Below, piece after piece: positions 17,323-26,002 of a stretch of DNA of 64,000 nt. The position numbers and the translations under genes were made by a program. The notes beneath the pieces were generated by a model. It made no database searches, had not been told where the DNA came from, and saw nothing but the letters and a program-made list of their open reading frames with translations. The stretch is from Actinomadura spongiicola (GTDB lineage: Bacteria; Actinomycetota; Actinomycetes; Streptosporangiales; Streptosporangiaceae), in contig NZ_QVNQ01000004.1 in NCBI RefSeq assembly GCF_003432485.1, forward strand, positions 682,001 through 746,000, written 5' to 3'. The stretch's first letter is position 1; every line of letters starts with the position of its first letter.

Positions 17323-17853
17323 ATGCGACTTCGAATTCTCGCGGTGCTGCCCATCGCGCTGACCTTGGCGTTGACGGCCGGGTGCGGCGGTGACGACGGC
17401 GGTGAGGGCGTGGCGTCGGTGGAAGGCACGAAGAGCACCGGCACGAAGGGCGGCGGCGCGGCCGGTGGCGGCGCGAAGCTGAGCCGGGACGAGATGGGGG
17501 TGAAGTTCGCGCAGTGCATGCGCGAGAACGGCGTGCACATGGACGACCCGAAGCCCGGCGAACCCCTCCGGTTCATGATCAAGGACGTGCCGAAGGCGAC
17601 CGTGGACAAGGCCATGGAGGCGTGCCGCCAGTACAACCCGCAGGCCAACGCCACCGGCGCGCCCGACCCGGCGCAGCAGGAGCGGGGCCGCAAGTTCGCC
17701 GAGTGCATGCGCCGCAACGGCGTCGAGAAGTTCCCCGACCCGAAGCCCGGCCAGCGCGGCATCATGATCGACAAGAACACGGTCGGGGACGACCCTGACC
17801 TGGAGTCGGCGCAGCGCGCGTGCCAGGACGTCCTCCAGGGCGGGCGGAAGTGA
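17323..17853 (+). CDS. Lipoprotein with duplicated cysteine motif
   Basis: 176 residues. Signal peptide with lipobox LTAGC near residue 21, so a membrane-anchored lipoprotein, followed by a Gly-rich linker. The mature part is an internal duplication: KFAQCMRENGV...DPKPG and KFAECMRRNGV...DPKPG, each followed by a second Cys (MEACRQY, AQRACQD), suggesting one disulfide per repeat. It is the first gene of the MacB-type operon and overlaps the adaptor gene (GTGA). It may be a sensory or substrate-trapping subunit; the function is not known. Confidence 0.78.
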   Translation: MRLRILAVLPIALTLALTAGCGGDDGGEGVASVEGTKSTGTKGGGAAGGGAKLSRDEMGVKFAQCMRENGVHMDDPKPGEPLRFMIKDVPKATVDKAMEACRQYNPQANATGAPDPAQQERGRKFAECMRRNGVEKFPDPKPGQRGIMIDKNTVGDDPDLESAQRACQDVLQGGRK

Positions 17854-18938
17854 CGGGCCGCCCCACCCGGCGGCGCGTCACCCGTTCCAGGGTCGCGCTC
17901 TGCGTCGCCGTGCTGGTCGCGGCCGGGGGAGTCACGTCCGTGGCGGCCTTCGCGGGCGGTGGCGACTCCGGCGGCGGGACGGCCACCGGCCTGCCGCCCG
18001 GCACCACGAAGGTCACGGCCCAGACCCTCAGGGACACCCGGACCGAGGACGGGCGGCTCGGCTACGGCCCGGCGCACACCGTGACGAGCCAGACGAAGGG
18101 CACCCTGACCAAGCTCCCCGACAGCGGAGACGAGATCACCCGGGGGCGCGAGCTGTACGAGGTGGACGGGGATCCGGTGGTGCTGATGTACGGGTCCAAG
18201 CCGGCGTACCGGCCGCTGCGGGTCGGCACGGAGGGCTCCGACGTGAAGCGGTTCGAGGCGAACCTCGCGGCGCTCGGCTACGACGGCTTCACCGTGGACG
18301 ACGAGTACACCGGGAGCACCGCCGAGGCCGTCCAGCGATGGCAGGACGACATCGGCGTCGAGGAGACCGGGGTCGTGGAGCCCGGACGGGTCGCGTTCGC
18401 GTCCGGGCCGGTCCGGGTGGAGACCGTCCAGGCCAGTCCGGGCGAGCCGACGGCGCCCGGCAGGAAGGTCCTCGACCACACCGGCACCGCGAAGGCCGTC
18501 ACCGTCGAACTGGACACCGCCGACCAGCGGCTGGCGAAGAAGGGCGCCGCGGTCGAGGTGACGCTCCCCGAGAACGAGACCGTGACCGCCGAGATCGACG
18601 AGGTCACCACGGTGATCGAGCCGGGCCAGCAGGGCGAGGACCCGGCGACGAAGGTCGAGGTCACCATCTGGCTCGACTCGGGTAAGGCGAAGAAGGCCGC
18701 CGCCAAGTACGCGCTCGCCTCCGTCGACGTGACGTTCACCGCCGGAACACGCGAGAACGTGCTGACCGTGCCGGTGTCCGCGCTCGTGGCGCTGCGGGAG
18801 GGCGGCTTCGGCGTCGAGGTCGTGCGCGGCGCCACGTCGTCCTACGTTCCGGTCGACACGGGCCTGTTCGCGGACGGGAAGGTCGAGATCTCCGGGCAGG
18901 GCGTCGCGGCGGGCACCGTCGTGGGGGTCCCGAAATGA
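17850..18938 (+). CDS. Peptidoglycan-binding/efflux adaptor (MacA-like)
   Basis: 362 residues from a GTG overlapping the lipoprotein stop. One N-terminal membrane helix (about 12-34), a biotinyl-lipoyl/HlyD-like segment, an inserted PG_binding_1 domain ([32 protein letters not shown]), then a beta-barrel region and C-terminal domain ([19 protein letters not shown]). This is the usual actinobacterial adaptor that partners MacB-type ATPase/permease pairs for export across the membrane. The stop overlaps the ATPase start (ATGA). Confidence 0.85.
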   Translation: MTGRPTRRRVTRSRVALCVAVLVAAGGVTSVAAFAGGGDSGGGTATGLPPGTTKVTAQTLRDTRTEDGRLGYGPAHTVTSQTKGTLTKLPDSGDEITRGRELYEVDGDPVVLMYGSKPAYRPLRVGTEGSDVKRFEANLAALGYDGFTVDDEYTGSTAEAVQRWQDDIGVEETGVVEPGRVAFASGPVRVETVQASPGEPTAPGRKVLDHTGTAKAVTVELDTADQRLAKKGAAVEVTLPENETVTAEIDEVTTVIEPGQQGEDPATKVEVTIWLDSGKAKKAAAKYALASVDVTFTAGTRENVLTVPVSALVALREGGFGVEVVRGATSSYVPVDTGLFADGKVEISGQGVAAGTVVGVPK

Positions 18939-19633
18939 TCACACTGCGGGAGGTGACGAAGGAGTACTCCGGTGGCGTCCACGCGCTCGCCGGGGTGTCC
19001 CTGCACATCGGCGCGGGCGAACAGGTGGCGATCGTCGGGCCGTCCGGCTCGGGCAAGTCGACGATGTTGAACATCCTCGGCACGCTGGACCGGCCGACCT
19101 CGGGCACCGTCCACATCGACGGGCACGACGTGGGACGGCTGGCGGACGCCGAGCTGTCGGCACTGCGGGCGAGCCGCATCGGCTTCGTGTTCCAGCATTT
19201 CCATCTGGCGGCCGGCACACCGGCGCTCGACAACGTCGCGGACGGGCTCCTCTACTCGGGGCTCCGCCCGGCGGTGCGGCGACGCAGGGCCGTCGAGGCG
19301 CTGGAACGGGTCGGTCTCGGCCACCGGCTGCGTCACGAGCCGCACGAGCTGTCCGGCGGCGAGCGGCAGCGCGTCGCGATCGCGCGGGCGGTCGCGGGCG
19401 AACCGCCGCTGCTGCTCGCGGACGAGCCGACCGGCGCGCTCGACTCGGCGTCCGGGGACGGGGTGATGGAGCTGCTGCGCGACCTGCACGCCGCCGGCAC
19501 CACCGTGGTGATCATCACGCATGACCGGGAGATCGCGGCGGGACTGGCCCGGCAGGTCAGGATGCGCGATGGCCGCGTTGTCGAGGACACCGCGGACAGC
19601 GCGGACACGGCGCTCACCGGGGCGACGCCGTGA
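18935..19633 (+). CDS. ABC transporter ATP-binding protein (MacB/LolD type)
   Basis: 232 residues. Walker [11 protein letters not shown]-loop FVFQHFHL, signature LSGGERQR and Walker [13 protein letters not shown] are all intact, with the H-switch ITHD. The family energises export or lipoprotein extraction with an FtsX-type permease. It overlaps the adaptor upstream (ATGA) and the permease downstream (GTGA). Confidence 0.93.
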   Translation: MITLREVTKEYSGGVHALAGVSLHIGAGEQVAIVGPSGSGKSTMLNILGTLDRPTSGTVHIDGHDVGRLADAELSALRASRIGFVFQHFHLAAGTPALDNVADGLLYSGLRPAVRRRRAVEALERVGLGHRLRHEPHELSGGERQRVAIARAVAGEPPLLLADEPTGALDSASGDGVMELLRDLHAAGTTVVIITHDREIAAGLARQVRMRDGRVVEDTADSADTALTGATP

Positions 19634-20835
19634 CCGCCGGGGCGCTGCGACCGGCGCGGATGTGGCCCGGCGACGTCGTCCGGGTCGGCGCGGTGGGGCT
19701 GCGGACCCGTCCGATGCGCGCGTTCCTGTCGGCGCTCGGCATCGCCATCGGGATCGCGGCGATGGTCGCCGTCGTCGGTGTCTCGTCGTCGTCGCGCGCC
19801 GACCTCGACCGGGCCCTCGCCGCCCTCGGCACGAACGTGCTGACCGTGTCGCCCGGCAACACCCTGACCGGCGAGGAGGCGCAGCTCCCCGTCGAGTCGG
19901 AGGCGATGGTCGCGCGGATCGCGCCGGTGCGGGAGGTGTCGGCCATCGCCCTGCTGGACGACGCGAAGGTCTACCGGAACAGCAAGATGCCCGAGACGGA
20001 GACCAAGGGCATCGCGACGTACGCCGCCCGCACCGACCTGCGCGAGGCGACGGGGGCGCGGCTGCGCGGCGGCGCCTGGCTGAACGCCGCGACCGGCTCC
20101 TACCCGGCGACGGTGCTCGGCGCGACCGCCGCGGAGCGTCTCGGGATCGGCCGTGCGGGGCCGGACGTCCAGGTCCTCGTCGGCGGCCACCGGTTCACGG
20201 TCATCGGCATCCTCGACCGGGCGCCGCTCGCCCCCGAGCTGGACTCCGCCGCCCTGGTCGGCTGGACGGCGGCGCAGGCGCGGCTCGGCTTCGACGGACA
20301 TCCGACGACGATCTACACCCGGTCGCGGGACGCGAGCGTCGAGGACGTGCGGAGCGTCCTCGGCGCGACCGCGAACCCGGAGGCGCCGAACGAGGTGGAG
20401 GTGTCCCGGCCGTCCGACGCGCTGGCCGCGCGGAAGGCGGCGGGCGAGGCGTTCACCGGGCTGCTGCTCGGGCTCGGCGCGGTCGCGTTGCTCGTCGGCG
20501 GTGTCGGGGTGGCCAACACCATGGTGATCTCGGTATTGGAGCGGCGCTCGGAGATCGGGCTGCGCCGTTCGCTCGGCGCGACCCGGGGGCAGGTCCGCAC
20601 GCAGTTCCTGGCCGAGTCGCTGTTGCTGTCGGCGCTCGGCGGCGTCGGCGGCGCGCTCCTCGGCGCGGTGGTGACGTCCGGCTACGGCCTCTACCAGGGG
20701 TGGCCGATCGTCGTCCCGGCGTGGGCGGTGCTGGGCGGTGTCGCGGCGACCCTGGTCATCGGCGCGATGGCCGGGCTCTATCCCGCGATCCGCGCGTCGC
20801 GCCTGAGCCCCACGGAGGCGCTCGCGGCACCCTAG
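19630..20835 (+). CDS. ABC transporter permease (FtsX/MacB type)
   Basis: 401 residues from GTG. An N-terminal transmembrane helix ([17 protein letters not shown]), a large extracytoplasmic MacB periplasmic-core domain (about 60-270), and three C-terminal helices with the FtsX signature ([38 protein letters not shown]). It completes the lipoprotein-adaptor-ATPase-permease operon. The likely substrate is a peptide, antibiotic or lipid, which cannot be told from sequence. Confidence 0.9.
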   Translation: MTAGALRPARMWPGDVVRVGAVGLRTRPMRAFLSALGIAIGIAAMVAVVGVSSSSRADLDRALAALGTNVLTVSPGNTLTGEEAQLPVESEAMVARIAPVREVSAIALLDDAKVYRNSKMPETETKGIATYAARTDLREATGARLRGGAWLNAATGSYPATVLGATAAERLGIGRAGPDVQVLVGGHRFTVIGILDRAPLAPELDSAALVGWTAAQARLGFDGHPTTIYTRSRDASVEDVRSVLGATANPEAPNEVEVSRPSDALAARKAAGEAFTGLLLGLGAVALLVGGVGVANTMVISVLERRSEIGLRRSLGATRGQVRTQFLAESLLLSALGGVGGALLGAVVTSGYGLYQGWPIVVPAWAVLGGVAATLVIGAMAGLYPAIRASRLSPTEALAAP

Positions 20836-20872
20836 TGCGCATGGACACGGCGGAACCGGTCAGAGTCGGAAC

Positions 20873-21448
20873 ATGCAGGATGAAGACGGAGAAACCGTAA
20901 CAACGGTGCTCACCTGGGATGTCAAACCCGGTCGGGAACGCGACTTCGAGGAGTGGGCCGTGGGCCTGCACCGGGCCGCGACCAGCTACCCGGGGCACCA
21001 GGGCGCGACCTGGCTGCGCGCCGAGGGCTCCCGCCACCGGTACTACACCGTGGTCAACTTCGCCGACCGGGAGCGGCTCGACGCGTGGCTGGGGTCCGCG
21101 GAACGCGCCGCGTGGATCGACCGGGTACGCGGGATCGCGAGAGAACATCACCGCGACACGACCGGCCTGGAGACCTGGTTCAGCCTGCCCGGCGAGTCGG
21201 TTCCGCCGCCGTCCGACCTCAAGATGATCGCCGTCACCTTCTGCGCCGTCTACCCGCTGAGCCTTCTCCTCCAGGCGTTCGTCACCCCGTCGACGACGTC
21301 GTGGCCGTTGCCGCTGAAGGCCCTGGTCTTCCCCGTCATCGTGATCCCCCTGCTCACCCTGCTTGTCATGCCCGCGCTGAGCAGGCTGTTCAGGCGCTGG
21401 CTCTACCCGATGAAACGGACGCACCGTCCGGCGAAGCCCGGCCGCTGA
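20873..21448 (+). CDS. Antibiotic-biosynthesis-monooxygenase-fold membrane protein
   Basis: 191 residues. The N-terminal ~100 residues form an ABM ferredoxin-like domain (VLTWDVKPGRERDFEEWA, GHQGATWLRAEGSRHRYY, FADRERLDAWLGSAERA). The C-terminal part has two transmembrane helices (IAVTFCAVYPLSLLLQAF and LVFPVIVIPLLTLLVMPAL) and a basic tail. This ABM-plus-two-helix architecture occurs in bacterial membrane proteins of unknown function. It is co-directional with the ABC operon but 37 nt beyond it. Confidence 0.78.
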   Translation: MQDEDGETVTTVLTWDVKPGRERDFEEWAVGLHRAATSYPGHQGATWLRAEGSRHRYYTVVNFADRERLDAWLGSAERAAWIDRVRGIAREHHRDTTGLETWFSLPGESVPPPSDLKMIAVTFCAVYPLSLLLQAFVTPSTTSWPLPLKALVFPVIVIPLLTLLVMPALSRLFRRWLYPMKRTHRPAKPGR

Positions 21449-21583
21449 CCGGCACCGTCCGCGGACCCCGCCGCACGCGGGAGCGAAACCGGACGTGGCG
21501 CCGAAAAATTAGGCGCGGCCAAGGCGGGTAGGTCCCTCGGAACTGCACCTCGGCGGGGAGCGGACGATGCGGGACGGCGACCG

Positions 21584-22804
21584 ATGCTGAGAGAACTCGT
21601 GGCGGCCAGCCACCTGATGTCCATGGAACAGTTGCCGGGCACGATGGCCCGGCACGCCGCGCACGCGGGCCTCCACAACGCGGTCATCTACGTGGCGGAC
21701 CTACAGCAGACGGTGCTGCGGCTGCTGACCGGGAAGGGGCGGGACGCCGCGCGGGACCCCGGCCCGGAGATTCCCGAGCTCGTGATCGACAGGACCATCG
21801 CCGGGCGGGCGTTCCAGACCATGGAACCGGTGGTCGGGCAGGTGTTCGACGACGGGACCTGCCACTACTGGCTCCCGATCCTCGACGGAACCGAACGGAT
21901 CGGGGTGCTCAGGGTCACCATCCGCCGGGACGACGCGAAGGCCAAGGACGACGCCGAGTACCTGGCCGGGATGGTCGCGCTGCTGATCGTCAGCAAGGGG
22001 CCGTACAGCGACTCGTTCTCCCGGCTGGTGCGGACCAGGGACATGACGGTGTCGGCGGAGATGCAGTGGCGGCTGCTGCCGCCCATGACCTTCGCCAACG
22101 ACCAGGTGGTGATCGGCGCCGCGCTGGAGCCGGCGTACATGCTCGGCGGCGACACCTTCGACTACGCGCTGGCCGACGACACCGTCCACCTCGCGATCTT
22201 CGACGCGATGGGGCACGACACCACCGCCGGGCTGACGTCCAATCTCGCCGTCGCGGCCTGCCGCAACAACCGGCTCCAGGACGCGGGCCTCGTCGGGACG
22301 GGCCAGGCGATCGAGGAGACTCTCGTCGAGCAGGACCGGGACGGACGTTTCGTCACGGCCGTCCTGATGGAACTCGACCTCCAGTCGGGCCTGCTGTCGT
22401 GGATCACGCACGGCCACCCCGCGCCGGTGATCATCCGGAAGGGCCGATGGGTGAGCACGCTGGAGTGCCGTCCCGGCACGCCGCTCGGCACGGGCCTCGG
22501 CGTCGTCCCGCAGCTGTGCACCGAGCAGCTCGAACCGGGCGACCGCATCCTGCTCTACAGCGACGGCATCGTCGAGGCCCGTGACCCGCGCAAACAGGAG
22601 TTCGGCCTCCAACGGTTCGTCGACTTCATCATCCGCAGCAACGCCGCGGGGATGGCCGTGCCGGAGACGCTGCGGCGCCTCATCCGCAGCATCCTCGAAC
22701 ACCACGACGGGCGCCTCGACGACGACGCGACCGTCCTGCTCCTCGAATGGCACGGGCCGCCGTCAGTGCCCAAGGACGTCCTGGCCTCGGTGCGGCAGAC
22801 CTGA
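21584..22804 (+). CDS. GAF-SpoIIE PP2C-family phosphatase
   Basis: 406 residues. An N-terminal GAF-like sensor (about 1-150) is followed by a SpoIIE/RsbU-type PP2C phosphatase domain: AEMQWRLLPP, LGGDTFDYALADDTVHLA, IFDAMGHDTTAGLTSNLAV, LSWITHGHPAPVII and LLYSDGIVEARD, with the metal-binding Asp residues kept. Such enzymes dephosphorylate anti-sigma-factor antagonists in partner-switching systems. A SigF/RsbW pair lies 20 kb away, but a direct link is unproven. Confidence 0.87.
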   Translation: MLRELVAASHLMSMEQLPGTMARHAAHAGLHNAVIYVADLQQTVLRLLTGKGRDAARDPGPEIPELVIDRTIAGRAFQTMEPVVGQVFDDGTCHYWLPILDGTERIGVLRVTIRRDDAKAKDDAEYLAGMVALLIVSKGPYSDSFSRLVRTRDMTVSAEMQWRLLPPMTFANDQVVIGAALEPAYMLGGDTFDYALADDTVHLAIFDAMGHDTTAGLTSNLAVAACRNNRLQDAGLVGTGQAIEETLVEQDRDGRFVTAVLMELDLQSGLLSWITHGHPAPVIIRKGRWVSTLECRPGTPLGTGLGVVPQLCTEQLEPGDRILLYSDGIVEARDPRKQEFGLQRFVDFIIRSNAAGMAVPETLRRLIRSILEHHDGRLDDDATVLLLEWHGPPSVPKDVLASVRQT

Positions 22805-22805
22805 C

Positions 22806-22845
22806 GCCGCGCGCCGGGCACCCCGGCGGGATCCCGGCGCGCGGC
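22806..22845. terminator. Bidirectional terminator hairpin
   Basis: A perfect 13-bp stem (GCCGCGCGCCGGG with its complement) around a 14-nt loop sits between the convergent SpoIIE phosphatase and M50 protease genes. Confidence 0.7.
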
Positions 22846-22862
22846 GGCTCCCAACGGCGGTG

Positions 22863-24209
22863 TCAGGCGTGCGGCATCGGCTCCGGCGCGGAGCCCCGCA
22901 CGTACCGGACGGCCCACCGCACCAGCCCGCTGCACACCCCGTAGAGGATCAGCGCCACACCGGCCAGCGGCAGCACCAGCAGGACGATCTGCAGTCCCGA
23001 GGTGACCAGATCGAGCACCCCGGCTCCTTGCGTGGCCTCGGTCGCGAGCCGCCGCATCATCCACCAGTCCTTGGCGACGAGGTGCGGGATCTGGCTGATG
23101 ATGAGTCCGAGCTGGAACAGCAGGACCGGGATCACGGTCAACACCCACACCGTGACGAAGATCTGCGGCCAGCGCTTGAGGTCGTCGAGGCGCGCGTCGG
23201 CGGGACGCCGCAGCAGCGTCCGGCGCAGGATGGGCCCGATGTACTTGAACAGGTCGGGGATGCCGATCAGGTCCGACATGATGTAGTACCCGTCGAACCG
23301 CAGCGTCGGCAGAAGCTGCTGGACCATCTCCAGGTTGACGTACAGGACGGCGACGAGCAGCGGCTCGAAGCCGGTCTGCAGGTACGCCACCGTCAACCCC
23401 ACGACGAAGATCGCGTTGAAGTAGACGCCCGCGAGGTCGGCGCGCAGCCGCCCGCCGCGGCCGAGCCGGTACGACTCGCTGATGTCGGTGTAGAACGCGG
23501 GCCACACGAGATAGATGCCGCAGCCCATGACGCCGGGCCGGACCCCGCCGTACCGGCAGGCCGCGGCGTGCCCGACCTCGTGGAACGCCACCGACGCGAT
23601 CCCGAGGCCCAGCACGAGCAGGATGCTCACCGGGTTGAGGATCAGGGCCGAGAGAGCGCTCACCACCGACCGGCTGGTGAGCACCCACACCTCGGCGGTC
23701 ACGAACGAGGCGAGCATCAGCGCCAGCACCACGGGCCGGAACAGCCAGGAGAACATCCCGCCGACGAACGAGCTGAACGACGCGGGGAAGACCGCGACCT
23801 TCCACCGCAACGCCAGGAACGGGTCGTTCTTGGTGACCGGCGGCGGTGTCCCGTCGCTGTAGGTGGTGACGCCGAGCGGGGCGAGTTTCTGGTCGGTGAG
23901 GTAGACGATCTGTTCGGCGGTCAGCCGCGCCCCGGCCTGCGCGCTGACCGTGTCGGCCACCTGGTCCAGGGCCCGCCCGATGTCGGCGTCCGCGAGGTCG
24001 CGGTGCTCGTGCAGGGCCTTGGCGACGAGGAACAGCAGCGGTGGCAGCCGGACGAGCCGGCCGGAGGGCAGCCGGACGAGTTGCGGCGGCTCCCGGTAGC
24101 CCGAGTTCTTGAACTCGCCGACGAACTCCGCGCCGTCGACGAGCGTGGGCAGCGTGAGAGCCGTGGGAGGCTCCGCGCCACCCACGGCCGGTGTCGCGGG
24201 CGTGCCCAT
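22863..24209 (-). CDS. M50-type membrane zinc protease with N-terminal PqqD/RRE-like domain
   Basis: 448 residues. The N-terminal ~130 residues look like a small winged-helix of the PqqD/RiPP-recognition kind (QLVRLPSGRLVRLPPLLFLV, then AEQIVYLTDQKLAPLGV), followed by multiple membrane helices. Metal-site motif HEVGH at 210-214 and RFDGYYIMSDLIGIPDLF with Asp306 match the 'putative peptide zinc metalloprotease' branch of M50. The ATG overlaps the stop of an upstream small-peptide gene (TGATG), and a second related peptide gene precedes that. It probably cleaves or helps export those peptides. No ABC transporter or modifying enzyme is adjacent. Confidence 0.82.
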   Translation of the reverse strand: MGTPATPAVGGAEPPTALTLPTLVDGAEFVGEFKNSGYREPPQLVRLPSGRLVRLPPLLFLVAKALHEHRDLADADIGRALDQVADTVSAQAGARLTAEQIVYLTDQKLAPLGVTTYSDGTPPPVTKNDPFLALRWKVAVFPASFSSFVGGMFSWLFRPVVLALMLASFVTAEVWVLTSRSVVSALSALILNPVSILLVLGLGIASVAFHEVGHAAACRYGGVRPGVMGCGIYLVWPAFYTDISESYRLGRGGRLRADLAGVYFNAIFVVGLTVAYLQTGFEPLLVAVLYVNLEMVQQLLPTLRFDGYYIMSDLIGIPDLFKYIGPILRRTLLRRPADARLDDLKRWPQIFVTVWVLTVIPVLLFQLGLIISQIPHLVAKDWWMMRRLATEATQGAGVLDLVTSGLQIVLLVLPLAGVALILYGVCSGLVRWAVRYVRGSAPEPMPHA

Positions 24210-24454
24210 CAGTCCTTCGTCACCACGGTGGCCGGCATGCAGGTCATCGAGGAGTAGGCGGGCTGGGCGAACAGGCCGGTGCCGAGCAGGCCCGTGGTGC
24301 CGGCCGAGTAGCTGGCCGAACAGGCGTAGGCGACCACGGTGGTGCCGTGGCCGTCGCCGCGGAGGGCGGACATCGCCAGGCGCGGTGGCAGCACCTCGGC
24401 GTCGAGCCGGTCGAGATCGGCGTAGGTGATGTTCTGAGGGTTCTTGGGGCTCAT
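24209..24454 (-). CDS. Small peptide 2, candidate RiPP-like precursor
   Basis: 81 residues. An N-terminal leader-like segment (ITYADLDRLDAEVLPPRLAM) strongly resembles that of the other small peptide, followed by a Gly/Ser/Thr-rich tail with two Cys (VVAYAC and SSMTC, 26 residues apart). Eleven of 21 leader positions are identical between the two peptides, and the tails share TVV-x3-C, GLL-xx-LF-type and final xC motifs. No signal peptide. Coupled to the M50 protease by TGATG. The product is unknown; precursor status is inference from architecture. Confidence 0.65.
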   Translation of the reverse strand: MSPKNPQNITYADLDRLDAEVLPPRLAMSALRGDGHGTTVVAYACSASYSAGTTGLLGTGLFAQPAYSSMTCMPATVVTKD

Positions 24455-24484
24455 GTGACCACTTTCTCTGTGCGGGAACAGGGA

Positions 24485-24516
24485 GGAAGGGCTGGCGGGA
24501 ATACGCCAGCCCTTCC
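24485..24516 (-). terminator. Attenuator-like hairpin between the two peptide genes
   Basis: A perfect 13-bp stem (GGAAGGGCTGGCG and complement) with a 6-nt loop lies in the 97-bp gap between the peptide-1 stop and the peptide-2 start. It would reduce transcription into peptide 2 and the M50 gene, favouring peptide 1. Confidence 0.65.
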
Positions 24517-24551
24517 CGTGCGGGCCGTGGCCCGCTACGTCAGACCTGAGG

Positions 24552-24794
24552 TCAGCCGTTGATCGCGGTGTTGGTCGTGGTGCAGATCTGCGAGTTGCCC
24601 GCAGGAGCCGTGGTGAACAGGCTGAGGAGGCCCATCTGCGGCTGGTTGTTGTTGCTGGAGCAGGAGCTGGAGACGACGGTGTCGCCGCCGCCGCCCCCGT
24701 GGCCGCCACCCGCGAGGAGGGTGGACAGCACCGCGCGCTCCGGCAGAACCTCGCCGGCCAGCTTGTCCAGTTCGCTGTAGCTGAAAGACTTCAT
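24552..24794 (-). CDS. Small peptide 1, candidate RiPP-like precursor
   Basis: 80 residues. Leader-like start MKSFSYSELDKLAGEVLPER, then AVLSTLL, a Gly-rich hinge (AGGGHGGGGG), and a tail rich in Ser, Thr and Asn with Cys in TVVSSSC and NSQIC, 25 residues apart. The leader resembles the neighbouring peptide. There is no signal peptide, so export would need the M50 protein or a distant transporter. GGGAG lies 11 nt upstream of the ATG. First gene of the unit, followed by a strong hairpin. Confidence 0.68.
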   Translation of the reverse strand: MKSFSYSELDKLAGEVLPERAVLSTLLAGGGHGGGGGDTVVSSSCSSNNNQPQMGLLSLFTTAPAGNSQICTTTNTAING

Positions 24795-24884
24795 GTGGTT
24801 CTCGTCTCCCTTGTCACGCCCGGAATCCCTCGGTGGGTACCGGATGTCTCTGCCCCCGCACCAGATCGGAGCGGGGTAGCTCTA

Positions 24885-24914
24885 CGTATATCAGATGTGA
24901 CAGACAGTGGCCAA
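24885..24914 (-). promoter_or_regulatory. Candidate promoter of the peptide/M50 operon
   Basis: On the minus strand, TTGGCC (24914-24909) and TATACG (24890-24885) are separated by 18 bp, close to housekeeping sigma consensus, about 90 bp upstream of peptide 1. The rest of 24795-24979 separates this operon from the divergent F420 gene. Confidence 0.35.
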
Positions 24915-24979
24915 GAAGGGGGTGGCCTGCGGCGGAGCCGAGCCGTGAATCGCCGTGCGGACGGGGTAGGCGAGCCGGC

Positions 24980-25948
24980 ATGGAATTCGGATACACGCTG
25001 CTGTGCGAGCAGACACCGCCCAAGCAACTCGTCGCCGACCTCGTCGAGGCGGAGGAGGCCGGGTTCGAGTACTCGGTCATCTCCGACCACTACTTCCCGT
25101 GGCTGGAGGACCAGGGCCACTCCGCCTACGCCTGGTCGGTGCTCGGCGCGCTGGCGCAGGCCACCCACCGCATCCCGCTGATGACGTTCGTGACCTGCCC
25201 CATCATGCGGTACCACCCCGCCGTGGTGGCGCAGAAGGCCGCCACGATGGGCGTCCTGTCGGACGGACGGTTCACCCTCGGCCTCGGCTCGGGCGAGAAC
25301 CTCAACGAGCACGTCGTCGGCCGCGGCTGGCCCTCGGTGGACGTCCGCCACGAGATGTTCGAGGAGGCCGTCGAGATCATCAGGGCCCTGTTCGGCGGCG
25401 AGTACGTCAACTACCGGGGCCGCCACTTCACCGTCGACTCCGCGAAGCTGTACGACCTGCCGGACCAGCCCGTCCGGATCGGGATGGCCGCCTACGGCCC
25501 ACGCGCCGGACGGCTCGCGGCCCGGCACGCCGACCTGCTGATCTCCGACCAGCCCGTCAGGGACGTCGTGGACCTCTTCCACGGCGAGGGCGGCGCGGGC
25601 AGGCCCGTCTACGGGCAGATCCCCGTCGCGTACGGCGACGACCACGAGGAGTGCGTGCGCCGCGCGCACCGCTACTGGAAGTTCTCGGCGCCCGGCTGGA
25701 AGGTGATGGCCGAGCTGCCCGGCCCGGGGAACTTCGAGGCCGCGACGGAGACCGTCCGTCCGGAGGACGTCGCCGCGTCCGTGCCGTGCGGGAACGACGT
25801 GGACGACTATCTGCGGGCCGTCCAGCAGTGGGCGGACGCGGGATTCACCCACATCGCGTTCTGCCAATCCGGCCCCGACCACCAGAAAGACTTCCGAACC
25901 TGGGCGGAGGCCGACCTCCTTCCCGCCCTCCGCGAACGCTTCGGCTGA
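24980..25948 (+). CDS. LLM-class F420-dependent oxidoreductase
   Basis: 322 residues of the luciferase-like fold, most like F420-dependent glucose-6-phosphate dehydrogenase/TIGR03557-type proteins. Seen: MEFGYTLLCEQTPP, ISDHYFPWLEDQGHSAYAW, MTFVTCPIMRYHPAVVAQKA and LGLGSGENLNEHVVG. Uses the deazaflavin F420 for hydride transfer in the cytoplasm; the substrate is unclear. ATG at 24980 is chosen because it starts directly at the conserved strand. It is divergent from the peptide/M50 operon and may or may not be related. Confidence 0.88.
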   Translation: MEFGYTLLCEQTPPKQLVADLVEAEEAGFEYSVISDHYFPWLEDQGHSAYAWSVLGALAQATHRIPLMTFVTCPIMRYHPAVVAQKAATMGVLSDGRFTLGLGSGENLNEHVVGRGWPSVDVRHEMFEEAVEIIRALFGGEYVNYRGRHFTVDSAKLYDLPDQPVRIGMAAYGPRAGRLAARHADLLISDQPVRDVVDLFHGEGGAGRPVYGQIPVAYGDDHEECVRRAHRYWKFSAPGWKVMAELPGPGNFEAATETVRPEDVAASVPCGNDVDDYLRAVQQWADAGFTHIAFCQSGPDHQKDFRTWAEADLLPALRERFG

Positions 25949-26002
25949 ATCCGGTTCGGAGATTTGCGAGCGCCGGAGTCCCGCGCCTGTGACGATGGAC
26001 GT

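Noticed and set aside
22581-24257. Plus-strand open frame opposite the M50 gene
   Set aside because: Low-complexity Arg/Asp/His-rich translation, antisense to a protein with clear protease motifs.
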